A DNA stretch of 64,000 nt from JAEUWI01 sp942492815 (GCA_942492815.1 OW818658.1:5270001-5334000), one strand, 5' to 3'. Shown: positions 46,085 to 54,686, counted from the first letter of the stretch. Notes: generated by a model from the sequence alone, not told the origin. Made by a program: numbers and translations.

Positions 46085-46634
46085 GTGCAGCCTTCTCCTC
46101 TCATGGGCAGGTCACGATTGACATACCGATTGACTACCCGTAAGGTAAGCAAGTTACATACCATTGAGCGCCGCGCGTTCTTCGGGCTGAAAACCCGCCC
46201 CATAGCGGCAGTATGGAACGAATTGTGCGATTTTGCGCGCCAACCGCCTCATTGCAACCGCCCGATATCCGTCACAGGCAAGACGATTCGCCAAATACTA
46301 CCTACAATTGACTATCATTTACCCGAGTCGGTGGCACCCTGTCGGTCCCGATTCTAGCCGCTGCGGTCGCCCCTGTCAATTCAGGCGGACGGACCAGCCT
46401 GCCCATGGGCTCGATGGAAGGCAGGTCGGCGACTCACCCTTGTCAGGACTGTTCAAGGTGAGGCTGCGGTGCAATCTTCGAATGCCGCGTGAAATGTCAA
46501 GGGACTATTCATCTTCGCAGAAGTTTTGCGCTATACTCAATGGGGTGACGCGAACCTGTATGAATGGTTGCGCGTGGGCATCCCATCTGGGCGGGTGGCC
46601 GCGGAACCTACAACGTGCGACGGGAGTAAATGAA
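46085..46634. other. Intergenic region between ankyrin gene and HDOD gene
   Basis: 550 bases between divergent genes. A TATACT hexamer at 46532-46537 is a possible -10 for the HDOD gene, with no convincing -35. Otherwise I see no repeat or frame I would support. Confidence 0.5.
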
Positions 46635-47954
46635 ATGGCAATGAAGAAACGGGTTGGCAAACTGCTTCTTAAAGCCGGGTTGATCACCCAGGGGCACTAC
46701 GATGCGGCGATTGAAATCCAGGAGGAAACCGAAGCCGAGTTGATCGACATTCTTTTCTCCCTCGGGGCAGTGGAACCCAATGCCTTCATGGATTTCCTGC
46801 TGACCTATCCCGGCGTGCTCCCCACGGACATCAAGGACCTGGAAATTGAGGCGGAAATGCTTGCGGTGATACCCGCCGACCTCGCCCATCTCTTCGGGGT
46901 GGTTCCCGTGGATCTTTACCGCGACATGCTCACCCTGGCGGCGAAAGCGCCCATCTCGCCGGATCAGGAAAAACAGCTCGAGCAGGTTGCGGGCATGAAA
47001 GTCAAAGTACTCCTCTGTGCCGCGGCCGATGTGGACGGTGCGCTCAAGCGCTATTATCCCCCCAACGGCGCACCAAAGGAGGACGAACTCACCAGCATCG
47101 TCGGTCTCCAGCAGCCCATCAAGCTCTCCCACATGGCCCATATGGTCCGGCAGATACAGAGCCTTCCCGCGCTCCCCGAAACAGTCCACCGTGTTCGCGA
47201 GGCCATGATGAGCCCGGACAGCTCGGTGACATCGGTGACGGACATCATCACGCTCGATCCGCCCGTCGCGGCGAAGGTTCTGAGTGTGGCCAACTCCGCC
47301 GCCTATGGCTTCACCCACAAGATTACCGATCTCACCCTGGCGGTCTCGCTCATGGGCCTGAAAGAAACCTATGCCATCGTGCTATCCGCGGCGATCGTGG
47401 ATCTCGTCAGCCAGTTGGAGGAATTCGACTACCGCACCTTCTGGCTGGAGTCCGTCTGCTCGGCGTGCGCCTCGCGCATCGTGGCCAAGGTCAGCGGGCG
47501 GCGTCAACTGCCCGGCGTCTTTACTGCGGGCCTGCTCCACGACATCGGGCGTGCCGCCCTGTGGGATGTGGCTCCGCAGAAGTGCAAGCGCATCGACAGC
47601 TCCCTCACCGGTCTGGCGCTGCTCGAAGCCGAACAATCGGTCGTGGGCCTGACTCACGCGGAAGCGGGCTACGAGCTCGCCAGGCACTGGGCTCTTCCCG
47701 ATGAAATCGCCCAGTCCATCCGCTTCCATCACCACCCGGAACTGGCTCCGAGCTCCCGGGAGCACGTGGCCATTGTTGCGCTTTCCGACGCCATGGTTCA
47801 GGCCTCCGGAACGCGTCTGGAGGACAATCCCGCAGCCTTCGACGGCTACCAGTCCTCGCTCGAGCTCCTCGGGCTGGATATGGAAAGCGCGGAGGCCATG
47901 CTCGAAGAATACCTCAGCCGTCACGAAGCCGCGGTGCAGGATACCTTCGGCTGA
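46635..47954 (+). CDS. MshEN-like/HDOD-domain protein
   Basis: A 439-residue protein. The N-terminus (about 1-150) resembles the GspE/MshE N-terminal domain that opens type II secretion ATPases and can bind cyclic di-GMP; the MKKRVGKLLLKAGLITQ start and the LAHLFGVVPVDLYRDMLTLA stretch are characteristic. An HDOD domain follows (about 165-365: SLPALPETVHRV, SVANSAAYGF, GLLHDIGRAAL, FHHHPE). This pairing suggests a cyclic di-GMP-responsive adaptor, by inference. A GGGAG ribosome site lies nine bases before the ATG at 46635; the frame is open further upstream. The other HDOD protein in the window is at 12315. Confidence 0.85.
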   Translation: MAMKKRVGKLLLKAGLITQGHYDAAIEIQEETEAELIDILFSLGAVEPNAFMDFLLTYPGVLPTDIKDLEIEAEMLAVIPADLAHLFGVVPVDLYRDMLTLAAKAPISPDQEKQLEQVAGMKVKVLLCAAADVDGALKRYYPPNGAPKEDELTSIVGLQQPIKLSHMAHMVRQIQSLPALPETVHRVREAMMSPDSSVTSVTDIITLDPPVAAKVLSVANSAAYGFTHKITDLTLAVSLMGLKETYAIVLSAAIVDLVSQLEEFDYRTFWLESVCSACASRIVAKVSGRRQLPGVFTAGLLHDIGRAALWDVAPQKCKRIDSSLTGLALLEAEQSVVGLTHAEAGYELARHWALPDEIAQSIRFHHHPELAPSSREHVAIVALSDAMVQASGTRLEDNPAAFDGYQSSLELLGLDMESAEAMLEEYLSRHEAAVQDTFG

Positions 47955-48096
47955 GGGCTACGGGGACTGTTGCCGATTGGCCCGTGACATAGACATTGTT
48001 GCATGTGGACCATCCAATCGGAAACTGTACCCATGGGAAACGCCATTTGGCATCCGGTCATCGCGCCGGGTGATTCTACCAAGAAAATACGGATAC

Positions 48097-48405
48097 CGTA
48101 GGGACTGACGCACCCGCGAACATGGTGAAGATCTTCGTTATTCATGATCCATCGATTGCCCCGAGATCGAGCCCGCGATATCGCCGGGTGTGGCTGTCCC
48201 GTCGCTCTCGGAGGGAACCCCGGTCCAAAGTGCCCCATCGCCCAAACGCCATGTTGCCTGTCGATTTGTCTATGGTGACGTCGGGTCCACTCCCCGCACG
48301 ACGGGACAGCCACACCCAGAAAGTTCACGACGCCTTGTCGCAGTGGGCTTTGGGCCGCAGGACAATGCAATTCGGTTAGGCCACGACGGGTGCGTCAGTC
48401 CCGAC
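48097..48405. repeat. Nested inverted-repeat element, MITE-like
   Basis: Outer arms of about 20 bases (48097-48117 and 48386-48405; a perfect 15-base core GGGACTGACGCACCC at 48101-48115 pairs with 48388-48402) enclose inner 19-base arms (48184-48202 with 48300-48318, core GGTGTGGCTGTCCCGTCG). The two nested palindromes give a 309-base structure with no coding content, as expected for a non-autonomous mobile element or a structured RNA. Confidence 0.65.
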
Positions 48406-48553
48406 GCGCCCCTAGGTTTCTTTTTCGAACCTCCGCAACCGGCGGTCGCGACTTGTGGGTACAGTCCTGCTGCGGCGGATCTTCGACCTCCACTTGGATC
48501 TGCATCGCGTTTTCATGCTTGCATCACGTGCCAGGCGGATGCAGTCCACAAGA

Positions 48554-48586
48554 AAAGGCCCCGCACTCGGGTGAGCGCGGGGCCTT
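48554..48586. terminator. Bidirectional intrinsic terminator after the PEP-CTERM gene
   Basis: An 11-base perfect stem (48554-48564 with 48576-48586), loop of 11 bases, with TTTTC following on the minus strand and TTTGG on the plus strand. It lies 58 bases beyond the stop of the minus-strand gene at 48644. Confidence 0.8.
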
Positions 48587-48643
48587 TGGTGTATTGATGA
48601 TATGACAGGACTCGTGTTCTAATCCTGTTTCGCGGTGTTGATT

Positions 48644-49432
48644 TTAAGCCTTGGCGTTCTTGCGACGACGCACGAAGGCCACCAAGCCCATGCCCAGCAG
48701 GCCAAGCGGCGCGGCAGCAGGGACGGGGACGACGGCCAAATCGAGACTATGCGTAACGCCGTCAACGGTAATGGCGACGCCGTCAAGGTAACTATATACC
48801 GGAGGGCTGGCGGTCGCATACCCAGCGATAATGTCAATAAATAGAATAGTCTCGGTAGCGAAAAAAGACGATACGTTAGCAAGAGTCTGTGAACTGAAGT
48901 CGCTCGTGGCACCGTTGGTGACCCAGTTTACATCCAGATTGGAACTCGTGCTACTCTCATTCCACCCACTGCCGGCCGCGTAGTTCGGAGTATCAAAGTT
49001 GAAACGGTGGCCATACCAAGACGAGCCGACACCCGGGGAGTTTTCCGCAGTATAGATTTTCAACTGCCAATCAACGGTGCCTGATTGGAGGTTTGTCCAG
49101 TAAGAGATCTCTTCCAAGTCTCCCATCGTCACGGCACCGCCGAACATCTGGGTAATGTTGAGTCGAAGTGTCGTGTAGTCTCGGTCACCCAGAACGTTCG
49201 CGGCACTTCCTTGTACATTGGAATACCAACTGCTGGTGCCGTAGCCGGGAGCCCCGCCAACGGCAGTCGAGCCCTCTGGCGCGCCCTGGTCCCAGTCCCA
49301 GCCGTAAGGGCTGGTAGGAAAATTGGCCTGATTGGCCAGGTCGTCTGGTGTTACCACCGTTAACGTGTCCGCCTGCGCGGTTCCCGCCACGATAGCGACG
49401 GCAGCCAATAATGAAATATACAGCTTCTTCAC
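48644..49432 (-). CDS. Secreted protein with PEP-CTERM-like sorting signal
   Basis: A 262-residue exported protein: signal peptide at residues 1-21 (KKLYISLLAAVAIVAGTAQA), a beta-rich middle without a recognised domain, and a C-terminal tripartite sorting signal, VPVPAAAPLG, a hydrophobic helix, then RRRKNAKA. VPVPAAA is a variant of the PEP motif handled by exosortases, so the protein is likely processed and anchored or released at the surface. No exosortase gene is in the window. The start is a GTG with GAGGAG nine bases upstream; the longer frame includes an unlikely 52-residue extension. A terminator follows at 48554. Confidence 0.82.
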   Translation of the reverse strand: MKKLYISLLAAVAIVAGTAQADTLTVVTPDDLANQANFPTSPYGWDWDQGAPEGSTAVGGAPGYGTSSWYSNVQGSAANVLGDRDYTTLRLNITQMFGGAVTMGDLEEISYWTNLQSGTVDWQLKIYTAENSPGVGSSWYGHRFNFDTPNYAAGSGWNESSTSSNLDVNWVTNGATSDFSSQTLANVSSFFATETILFIDIIAGYATASPPVYSYLDGVAITVDGVTHSLDLAVVPVPAAAPLGLLGMGLVAFVRRRKNAKA

Positions 49433-49801
49433 AACCCTATCTCCTCTTTCGGGGTTAGACCCCGCCCGTGTCCCAAAGCCTGGCGCACACACCAGACCCT
49501 TCCGAAAGTGAGTCAAAAGACGAAGAAGCAACCCCAAAACGCCTTGCCCGAGCGTGCTCTCTTCCCACTCTTGAGGAAATTTACGCAAGAATCATGCCTC
49601 AATTGACGGCGCTGGACTAAGTCCCTGATATTCTGTTACTTAGCCGGAGTTAGCCACGCGATGGGGTTGATCTGTGTCTGTATAGATCGTATATTATGTA
49701 ATCACGAGTGACAAATTTCTGCCATGCGGCACTTTTGCTATACGGCTAGTTACCTCAGTCTCGGGAGTGTAGCCGACTACTAATGTGGAGGTGGGTACGC
49801 G
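49433..49801. other. Intergenic region with divergent regulatory sequence
   Basis: 369 bases upstream of both the PEP-CTERM gene (minus) and comF (plus). It is locally more AT-rich and contains the promoter at 49667-49695. No supported frame is seen. Confidence 0.6.
49667..49695 (+). promoter_or_regulatory. Sigma-70-type promoter ahead of comF
   Basis: TTGATC (49667-49672) and TATATT (49690-49695) with a 17-base spacer, 107 bases before the comF start. Confidence 0.4.
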
Positions 49802-50569
49802 GTGCTGCCAGAGGTCCACATTTCGGCCTGGAAGATGGCCTTCAAGAATCTATTCTTTCCCATCTTCTGTCTGGCCTGCCGCGAGCGCCTGTTGACCGAG
49901 GAAAACGGGTTTTTCTGTGCGACCTGCTGGGAGTTGGCGCCTCGGATCGAGCCTCCTCTCTGCAATCATTGCGGGCGTCCCCATGAATCCATGACGGGAC
50001 TGGGCAATCGCCGCAATTTCCCCTGTGCGGACTGCCGGGAAAAACCTCTCAAGGCGGTACATCGCATTTACGGTGCCGCGCTGTACGAGGGCGCGGTTGC
50101 CGAGGGGGTCAAGCTGCTCAAATTCCACGATAAACAGCGCCTGGCGAACGCCCTGGGCACCCTGCTGCACGAGCACGCCCTTGTTTACCTGGATACTGAC
50201 GCCTATGACCTGCTGGCGCCGGTACCGTTGCACCGGGTGCGGCATCGGGAGCGGGGCTACAATCAATCCGCCCTACTGGCGGAAGAGGTTGCCGCCGCCT
50301 TTCCCCGGGCCCGCGTCTGGCACGGTCTCCAACGGATTCGGCCCACACGCACGCAGAGCAAGCTGGCGGGAAAGCGACGCCGGGAAAACGTGAAGGGCGC
50401 CTTTGCCGTACTTGGGGATGAAGCGAAAGGCAAACGAATCCTGTTGATTGATGACGTGGTGACGTCCGGCGGCACCGTGGAGGAGTGCGCAAAGGCGTTG
50501 CTTCGCGCGGGTGCATCCGAGGTGGACGTCCTGGCCGTGGCCCTTGCCGCACGGCACAGGTTACCCTGA
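49802..50569 (+). CDS. comF: ComF-family phosphoribosyltransferase-like protein
   Basis: A 255-residue ComF homologue. The N-terminal part carries CxxC zinc-ribbon pairs (CLACRE, CATCW, CNHCG, CADC), and the C-terminal part a phosphoribosyltransferase fold with the PRPP loop LLIDDVVTSGGT near residue 215. In transformable bacteria ComF is needed for DNA uptake; the biochemical activity is undefined. The start is a GTG with GGAGG about ten bases upstream; an ATG at 49835 is an alternative. Confidence 0.88.
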   Translation: MLPEVHISAWKMAFKNLFFPIFCLACRERLLTEENGFFCATCWELAPRIEPPLCNHCGRPHESMTGLGNRRNFPCADCREKPLKAVHRIYGAALYEGAVAEGVKLLKFHDKQRLANALGTLLHEHALVYLDTDAYDLLAPVPLHRVRHRERGYNQSALLAEEVAAAFPRARVWHGLQRIRPTRTQSKLAGKRRRENVKGAFAVLGDEAKGKRILLIDDVVTSGGTVEECAKALLRAGASEVDVLAVALAARHRLP

Positions 50570-50621
50570 TTCAGCAGGGTTCAGGCGCAACACTCCCACA
50601 TGGCGATGGGTCCGGCGGCTA

Positions 50622-50816
50622 CTAGCGAACGTCGGCGGTGAACTGGCTGATCAGGGCGGTAAGCCCCCGCATCTGCTTCAGCTTGATGTGGGTATAGCGG
50701 GCGCGGCGCAGCTTGTCCAAGGCATCCAACTGGTCTTGCGCTACAACCGTACCCTTTTCATAGTGGTCTTCTTTTTCTTTTCCCAAGGCAAGTGCGCTGA
50801 ATTTAAAAACGGCCAC
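50622..50816 (-). CDS. Stand-alone GspF-N-terminal-like small protein
   Basis: A 64-residue protein opening MAVFKFSALALGKE...GTVVAQDQLDALDKLRRA, like the first cytoplasmic domain of type II secretion/type IV pilus protein GspF/PilC, and ending FTADVR just where the first membrane part would begin. It has its own GTG start and a strong GGGAGGAG site eight bases upstream, so it may be a genuine small gene and not a fragment. It converges on comF. If real, it could bind the GspE-type ATPase as a free domain. Confidence 0.55.
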   Translation of the reverse strand: MAVFKFSALALGKEKEDHYEKGTVVAQDQLDALDKLRRARYTHIKLKQMRGLTALISQFTADVR

Positions 50817-51017
50817 GACGGGCTCCTCCCAAAACGATGTTCACACGAGAAAATGATAAGAGCAATATGATAAAAAGTGGAACAACATGGGTTTTGGCTG
50901 GCGCGTTTCTCAAAATGGGAAAGCCGACTTCAATTACGGAGTATAGTAAAGTTTCCCTGGCACGTCAACCACAAATATTTGACGGTAGCGCCGTCACGGG
51001 GTCGCGACTCGAAAATT

Positions 51018-51051
51018 ACCACCAAGAAGGCACGAAGAGCACGAAAAGAAA
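51018..51051. repeat. CACGAAG-type phrase repeat
   Basis: ACCACCAAGAAGGCACGAAG continuing with AGCACGAAAAG is a short A/G-rich phrase, the complement of which recurs near 51815-51845 (TTTTCGTGCCCTTCCGTGG). This vocabulary is common between genes of uncultured bacteria. No function is known to me. Confidence 0.5.
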
Positions 51052-51093
51052 GAAGAGTGAATGTGGGCAGCGCATCGCGCGGACACACAGAAA

Positions 51094-51327
51094 CTAACTT
51101 TCATATGAAAAGACATTTAAAGCATAACGCATCGACGCAGGGCTGAACCCGAGCCAATCCACCGGCTTTGCCGCGTTTGGGTTCAGGCCGTGGGTTTCAA
51201 TACCCGCGGAATAGAAGTCGGCCCGCTCGCCCTTCAGGTGGCGGCCCCAGCCTTCCGCCATCTGGCTGCGGCAGGAATTCCCCGTGCAGAGAAAGAGAAT
51301 CTTCAGCTTTTGTGCTGCATCTGACAT
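51094..51327 (-). pseudogene. arsC: Truncated arsenate reductase (low-molecular-weight phosphatase type)
   Basis: The ATG at 51327 opens a normal ArsC: MSDAAQKLKILFLC and the phosphate loop Cys14-X5-Arg20 (CTGNSCR), then YSAGIETHGLNPNA. After that the sequence stops being ArsC: the remaining 25 or so residues come from repeat-like DNA (CAATCCACCGGC at 51155-51166, the word that ends the 453-bp element) and the frame ends at 51094. The two downstream cysteines needed for the reduction cycle are missing, so it should not work. The remnant overlaps the arsR remnant by 25 bases on the same strand. Confidence 0.85.
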
Positions 51328-51587
51328 AAAATCGCGGGGTCCTGTTTGAGAATCAGCTTCAGTTTCTTCTGGTCGTCCCGATGGGCGGGCGAACGCTCCA
51401 ACTGGCCATAGAGCCATTCGAGCGTCTCTACCACTTCGGCGGGGGCTCCTTCGCCGGCGCGCTGGAAGTAGATCCAGCGCCCCTCCTTCTTCGACGTCAC
51501 CAGCCCGGCCTGCCGCTGGAGCGCACCCAGGGCCCGCACGCGATTCTCATCGGCCAGGGTCTTGGTAATGTTGACGAGAGACTACAG
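51303..51587 (-). pseudogene. arsR: ArsR-type repressor remnant lacking its helix-turn-helix
   Basis: Reading from about 51587, ITKTLADENRVRALGAL matches the first helix of ArsR repressors and then joins directly, in frame, to QRQAGLVTSKKEGRWIYF, the wing region. The roughly 30 residues holding the recognition helix between them are missing. There is no start codon before LADENRV other than the internal GTG (51539). The product cannot bind DNA in the normal way. It precedes the arsC remnant on the same strand, as in intact ars operons. Confidence 0.8.
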
Positions 51588-52079
51588 ATCACTTCCTTCA
51601 TGCGCCATATGACGAAATATGGCGCCGGCAAAACCGGACCGTCAAGCCACGGTATTTCGTACTTGTTCACATGGACCCGGAGGACAAGTTCATGCCGGGC
51701 ACTCCGGGAGATAACCGCAACCGAACGAGTGGAACCGCATATCTTTGAAGGCCGTGAAACGTCGCTTGTAATTGCTCTACGCAAGGCGTTGGTCATACTG
51801 AGTTGGACAAGTTTTTCCGTGAATTTTCGTGCCCTTCCGTGGTCCACATTCTTCTTTTGACCACGGAAATTCCTGGAGCAGCCGTTGGCCGCAACCATAA
51901 ATTTCCCCACAGATTCACACAGATCTGCACAGATAATACAAGGACAATCTCTTACTTTGTCAACCGAACTCTCCGTTCCTGCATTTCTTCTTCTTATCTG
52001 TGTGGATCTGTGTAAATCTGTGGGAAAATCGTCCCCTATATGCGATGTATGCGAGTGGGAACTCCTGCCAGCCGCCGCT
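51588..52079. other. Intergenic region downstream of wecC and upstream of the ars remnants
   Basis: 492 bases holding the phrase repeat and inverted repeat at 51815-52028 and no supported frame. The bases 51590-51800 show nothing recognisable. Confidence 0.5.
51815..52028. repeat. Phrase repeat plus inverted repeat of the ACACAGAT family
   Basis: TTCCGTGAATTTTCGTGCCC at 51815-51834 continues to CCGTGGTCC. Then arms 51902-51936 and 51994-52028 are near reverse complements (35 bases, about five mismatches) made of CACAGAT words and ending in TTTCCCCAC/GTGGGAAAA. The loop is 57 bases. The degenerate relative is at 22751-22918. Confidence 0.75.
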
Positions 52080-53333
52080 TCACCCGCCGCCAAGTACCCT
52101 GACTTCAAAACCCGCCGCGCGCCATTGCCCATGATCGAGGACATTGCGGGTGTCATAGACAACGCGGCCGCGCATCAGGCGAATTGCGTGGGCGGGCGTG
52201 AGGTGGCGGTATTCATCGTGGTCGGTCAACACCAGAAGGCAGTCCGCGCCCTGAAGCCCGTTGTCGAGGGTCTCCTGAGGCACCGGCGCGCTGCGCACAA
52301 AGGGATCGTGGGCAACCACCTCAATGCCTTCCGCCTGAAGAATCCGGATCACGGCCAGCGCGGGACTTTCGCGCGTATCATCAATATTGCCCTTGAAAGC
52401 CAGGCCGAGGGCGGCGACTTTGGGCGCTTCAACGCCGGCGAGCAGCTCCAGGATCACGTCGGCCACATGGGCGGGCATACCGTCGTTGCGCAGGCGGGCC
52501 AGGTGGATGAGGCTGGCCTGCTCGGGGAAGCGGTCCACGAGAAACCAGGGGTCGACGGAGATGCAGTGCCCCCCCACGCCGGGCCCCGCCTGGTGTACGT
52601 TGACGCGGGGGTGGCGGTTGGCCAGTTGGGCGGCTTCGCGGAACTGGATGCCCAGCCCCTCGCAGAGCAACGCAGCCTCGTTGGCCAGGGCGATGTTCAC
52701 GTCGCGATAGGTGTTTTCCAGCACCTTGACGAACTCGGCGGTGGTGAGATCGGTGAGGAGCATGGCACCCTCGACGAAGGTGCCATAGAGATCGCGCGCC
52801 TTTTCCGCCGAGGCGGTGTCGAAACCACCGATGATGCGATCATTGCTGATGAGCTCGCGAAGAATATGCCCCGGCAGGACCCGCTCCGGGCAGTGGGCCA
52901 GGTGAATATCGGCTCCGACGTTGAGGCCCGAGCGCTCGAGAATGGGCACGAGCAGGTCGAGGCACGTGCCGGGCGGCGAGGTGGATTCCAGGATGACGAG
53001 CGCACCCCGGCGCAGGAACGGCACAATGGCCTCCGCAGTCGCCCGGACATGACTCATGTCGGGGCGCTTGTCCTCGGTGAGGGGCGTGGGTACGGCGAGA
53101 ATGTAGGCATCGGCCAGAGCGGGTTTCAGCGCGGCCTTGAGGTTTCCCGATTGGATGGCGGCGCGCACCACGGTATGGAGTCCGGGCTCCTCGATATGGA
53201 TGTGACCCTGGTTCACCGTGGCGACCACGGCGGCATCGATATCGACCCCCAGAACGTGAAAGCCGTTGGTAGCGAGAATGCTGGCCGTGGGCAGGCCGAT
53301 GTAGCCCAACCCGATCACGCAGATGTTTTTCAT
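52080..53333 (-). CDS. wecC: UDP-N-acetyl-D-mannosamine dehydrogenase WecC
   Basis: A 417-residue UDP-sugar dehydrogenase: the Rossmann opening ICVIGLGYIGLP, the AVPTPL segment near 80, the ILESTSPPGT block and the catalytic Cys in GVGGHCISVDPWF near 257 are all present, in the WecC form. It oxidises UDP-ManNAc twice with NAD to UDP-ManNAcA for surface polysaccharide. Its start overlaps the wecB stop by four bases, so the pathway pair is translationally coupled. Confidence 0.93.
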   Translation of the reverse strand: MKNICVIGLGYIGLPTASILATNGFHVLGVDIDAAVVATVNQGHIHIEEPGLHTVVRAAIQSGNLKAALKPALADAYILAVPTPLTEDKRPDMSHVRATAEAIVPFLRRGALVILESTSPPGTCLDLLVPILERSGLNVGADIHLAHCPERVLPGHILRELISNDRIIGGFDTASAEKARDLYGTFVEGAMLLTDLTTAEFVKVLENTYRDVNIALANEAALLCEGLGIQFREAAQLANRHPRVNVHQAGPGVGGHCISVDPWFLVDRFPEQASLIHLARLRNDGMPAHVADVILELLAGVEAPKVAALGLAFKGNIDDTRESPALAVIRILQAEGIEVVAHDPFVRSAPVPQETLDNGLQGADCLLVLTDHDEYRHLTPAHAIRLMRGRVVYDTRNVLDHGQWRAAGFEVRVLGGG

Positions 53334-54448
53334 GGTGTCCGCCTCTCTCGCTGCATGAGGTAGTCCGCTATTCTCTGGCCGGCCTGGCCATCGCCAAAGG
53401 GATTTCCCGCCGGGAACTTGTGGGTCCGGGCCGAGGAATCAGCGAGCAGTTCGCCCGCCGCCGCGACGATGGTGTCGTGGTGGGTGCCCACGAGGCGTGC
53501 GGTTCCCGCCGCCACGGCTTCGGGGCGTTCCGTGACGTCGCGCAGAACCAGCACCGGCACGCCGAAGGAGGGTGCCTCTTCCTGTATACCGCCGGAGTCG
53601 GTCAGGATAAGCCGGGCCCGATTCATCAGGTGAACGAAGGGCAGATACTCCAAGGGCTGGAGGAGGTGAATGCGGTCGTGTCCACCGAGCAATTTTCGTG
53701 CGGCGTCGTGGACCTTGGGATTGGGATGGACCGGGTAGGCGATCTCCACGTTCGGGTGCTCATCGGCGATGGTCCGGAGGGCGCGGCAGATCTCTAAAAA
53801 GGGCGCACCAAAGCTCTCACGACGGTGGGCCGTGACGAGGATAAGATCTCGCTCCCGCCCGAGGGCCTCCAGGCGCGGATCAGTGACGGGGCAGGGTTTC
53901 GCCGCCGCAAAAAGCAGCGCGTCGATAACGGTGTTACCGGTCACCAGGATTCGGGATGGATCGATGTTTTCCCGGAGCAGGTTCTCCCGCGCGCCCTCGG
54001 TAGGCGCGAAATGATAGGTGGCCAGGGCATCGGTCATCCGGCGGTTGAGCTCCTCGGGAAAGGGCTGCCCCGGATGGTGGCTGCGGAGCCCCGCTTCCAC
54101 ATGCCCCACTGGAATGTGGTGATAGAACGCGGCCAGCGCGGCGGTGAAGGAGGTCGTCGTGTCCCCGTGTACCAGCACGAGATCGGGCCGCTCCGACACC
54201 AGGATGGGCTCCAGGCCCGCGAGGACCGCGCCTGTCAGGCCGGAGAGAGACTGGTCCGGCCGCATGAGATTGAGGTCGTAGTCCACGGGGAGTTCGAAGA
54301 GGGCGAGGGCCTGATCCAGGAGATCCCGGTGCTGGGCCGTGAGGCAGAGTTCAACGGTAGGCCCCGCGGGATGCGTGCGCAGGGCGCGAATGACCGGGGC
54401 CATCTTTACGGCCTCGGGGCGCGTGCCCAGTACCACCAATATGTTCAT
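53330..54448 (-). CDS. wecB: UDP-N-acetylglucosamine 2-epimerase WecB
   Basis: A 372-residue non-hydrolysing epimerase: LVVLGTRPEAVKMAPV at the start, VLVHGDTTTSF near 94, GHVEAGLRS near 114 and the UDP-binding SGGIQEE near 285. It makes UDP-ManNAc from UDP-GlcNAc, the substrate of WecC, which is encoded immediately downstream with a four-base overlap. GGGAG precedes the ATG. Confidence 0.94.
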   Translation of the reverse strand: MNILVVLGTRPEAVKMAPVIRALRTHPAGPTVELCLTAQHRDLLDQALALFELPVDYDLNLMRPDQSLSGLTGAVLAGLEPILVSERPDLVLVHGDTTTSFTAALAAFYHHIPVGHVEAGLRSHHPGQPFPEELNRRMTDALATYHFAPTEGARENLLRENIDPSRILVTGNTVIDALLFAAAKPCPVTDPRLEALGRERDLILVTAHRRESFGAPFLEICRALRTIADEHPNVEIAYPVHPNPKVHDAARKLLGGHDRIHLLQPLEYLPFVHLMNRARLILTDSGGIQEEAPSFGVPVLVLRDVTERPEAVAAGTARLVGTHHDTIVAAAGELLADSSARTHKFPAGNPFGDGQAGQRIADYLMQRERRTP

Positions 54449-54529
54449 CCAGACTCCCCTGCTCTCGCGGCGGCGAGGCCACGTCTCCGTGGATACCTTA
54501 GCGATTGTGCGGGAGCAGGTTCAAACTGG

Positions 54530-54668
54530 AGTTGATAGTTGATAGTTGATAGTTGACAGTTGGTAGCTGATCCCATAAGACCCATAAGACCCATAAGACC
54601 CATACGACCCATACGACCCATACGACCCATATGACCCATAAGACCCATGAGATCCATAAGACCCATAG
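54530..54668. repeat. Adjoining 7-bp and 9-bp tandem arrays
   Basis: Six copies of AGTTGAT-type units (54530-54571) run directly into about ten copies of CCCATAAGA-type units (54572-54661, variants with C or T at position 7) and a partial copy. They lie between the wecB upstream region and a lipoprotein gene. On the minus strand the array reads as a Gly-Leu-Met run, which is not a gene. Copy number probably varies. Confidence 0.9.
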
Positions 54669-54686
54669 CCCCCCAGTGCCGCGCGC

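Larger units (their letters stand above)
47955..48643. other. Intergenic region with nested palindromes and a terminator
   Basis: 689 bases between the HDOD gene and the PEP-CTERM gene stop. It holds the nested inverted-repeat element (48097-48405) and a bidirectional terminator (48554-48586). Small open frames here read through the palindromes and are not supported. Confidence 0.7.

Noticed and set aside
54445..54666. Minus-strand frame encoding a Gly-Leu-Met run
   Set aside because: Product of the 9-bp tandem array; the repeat unit length being a multiple of three keeps it open.
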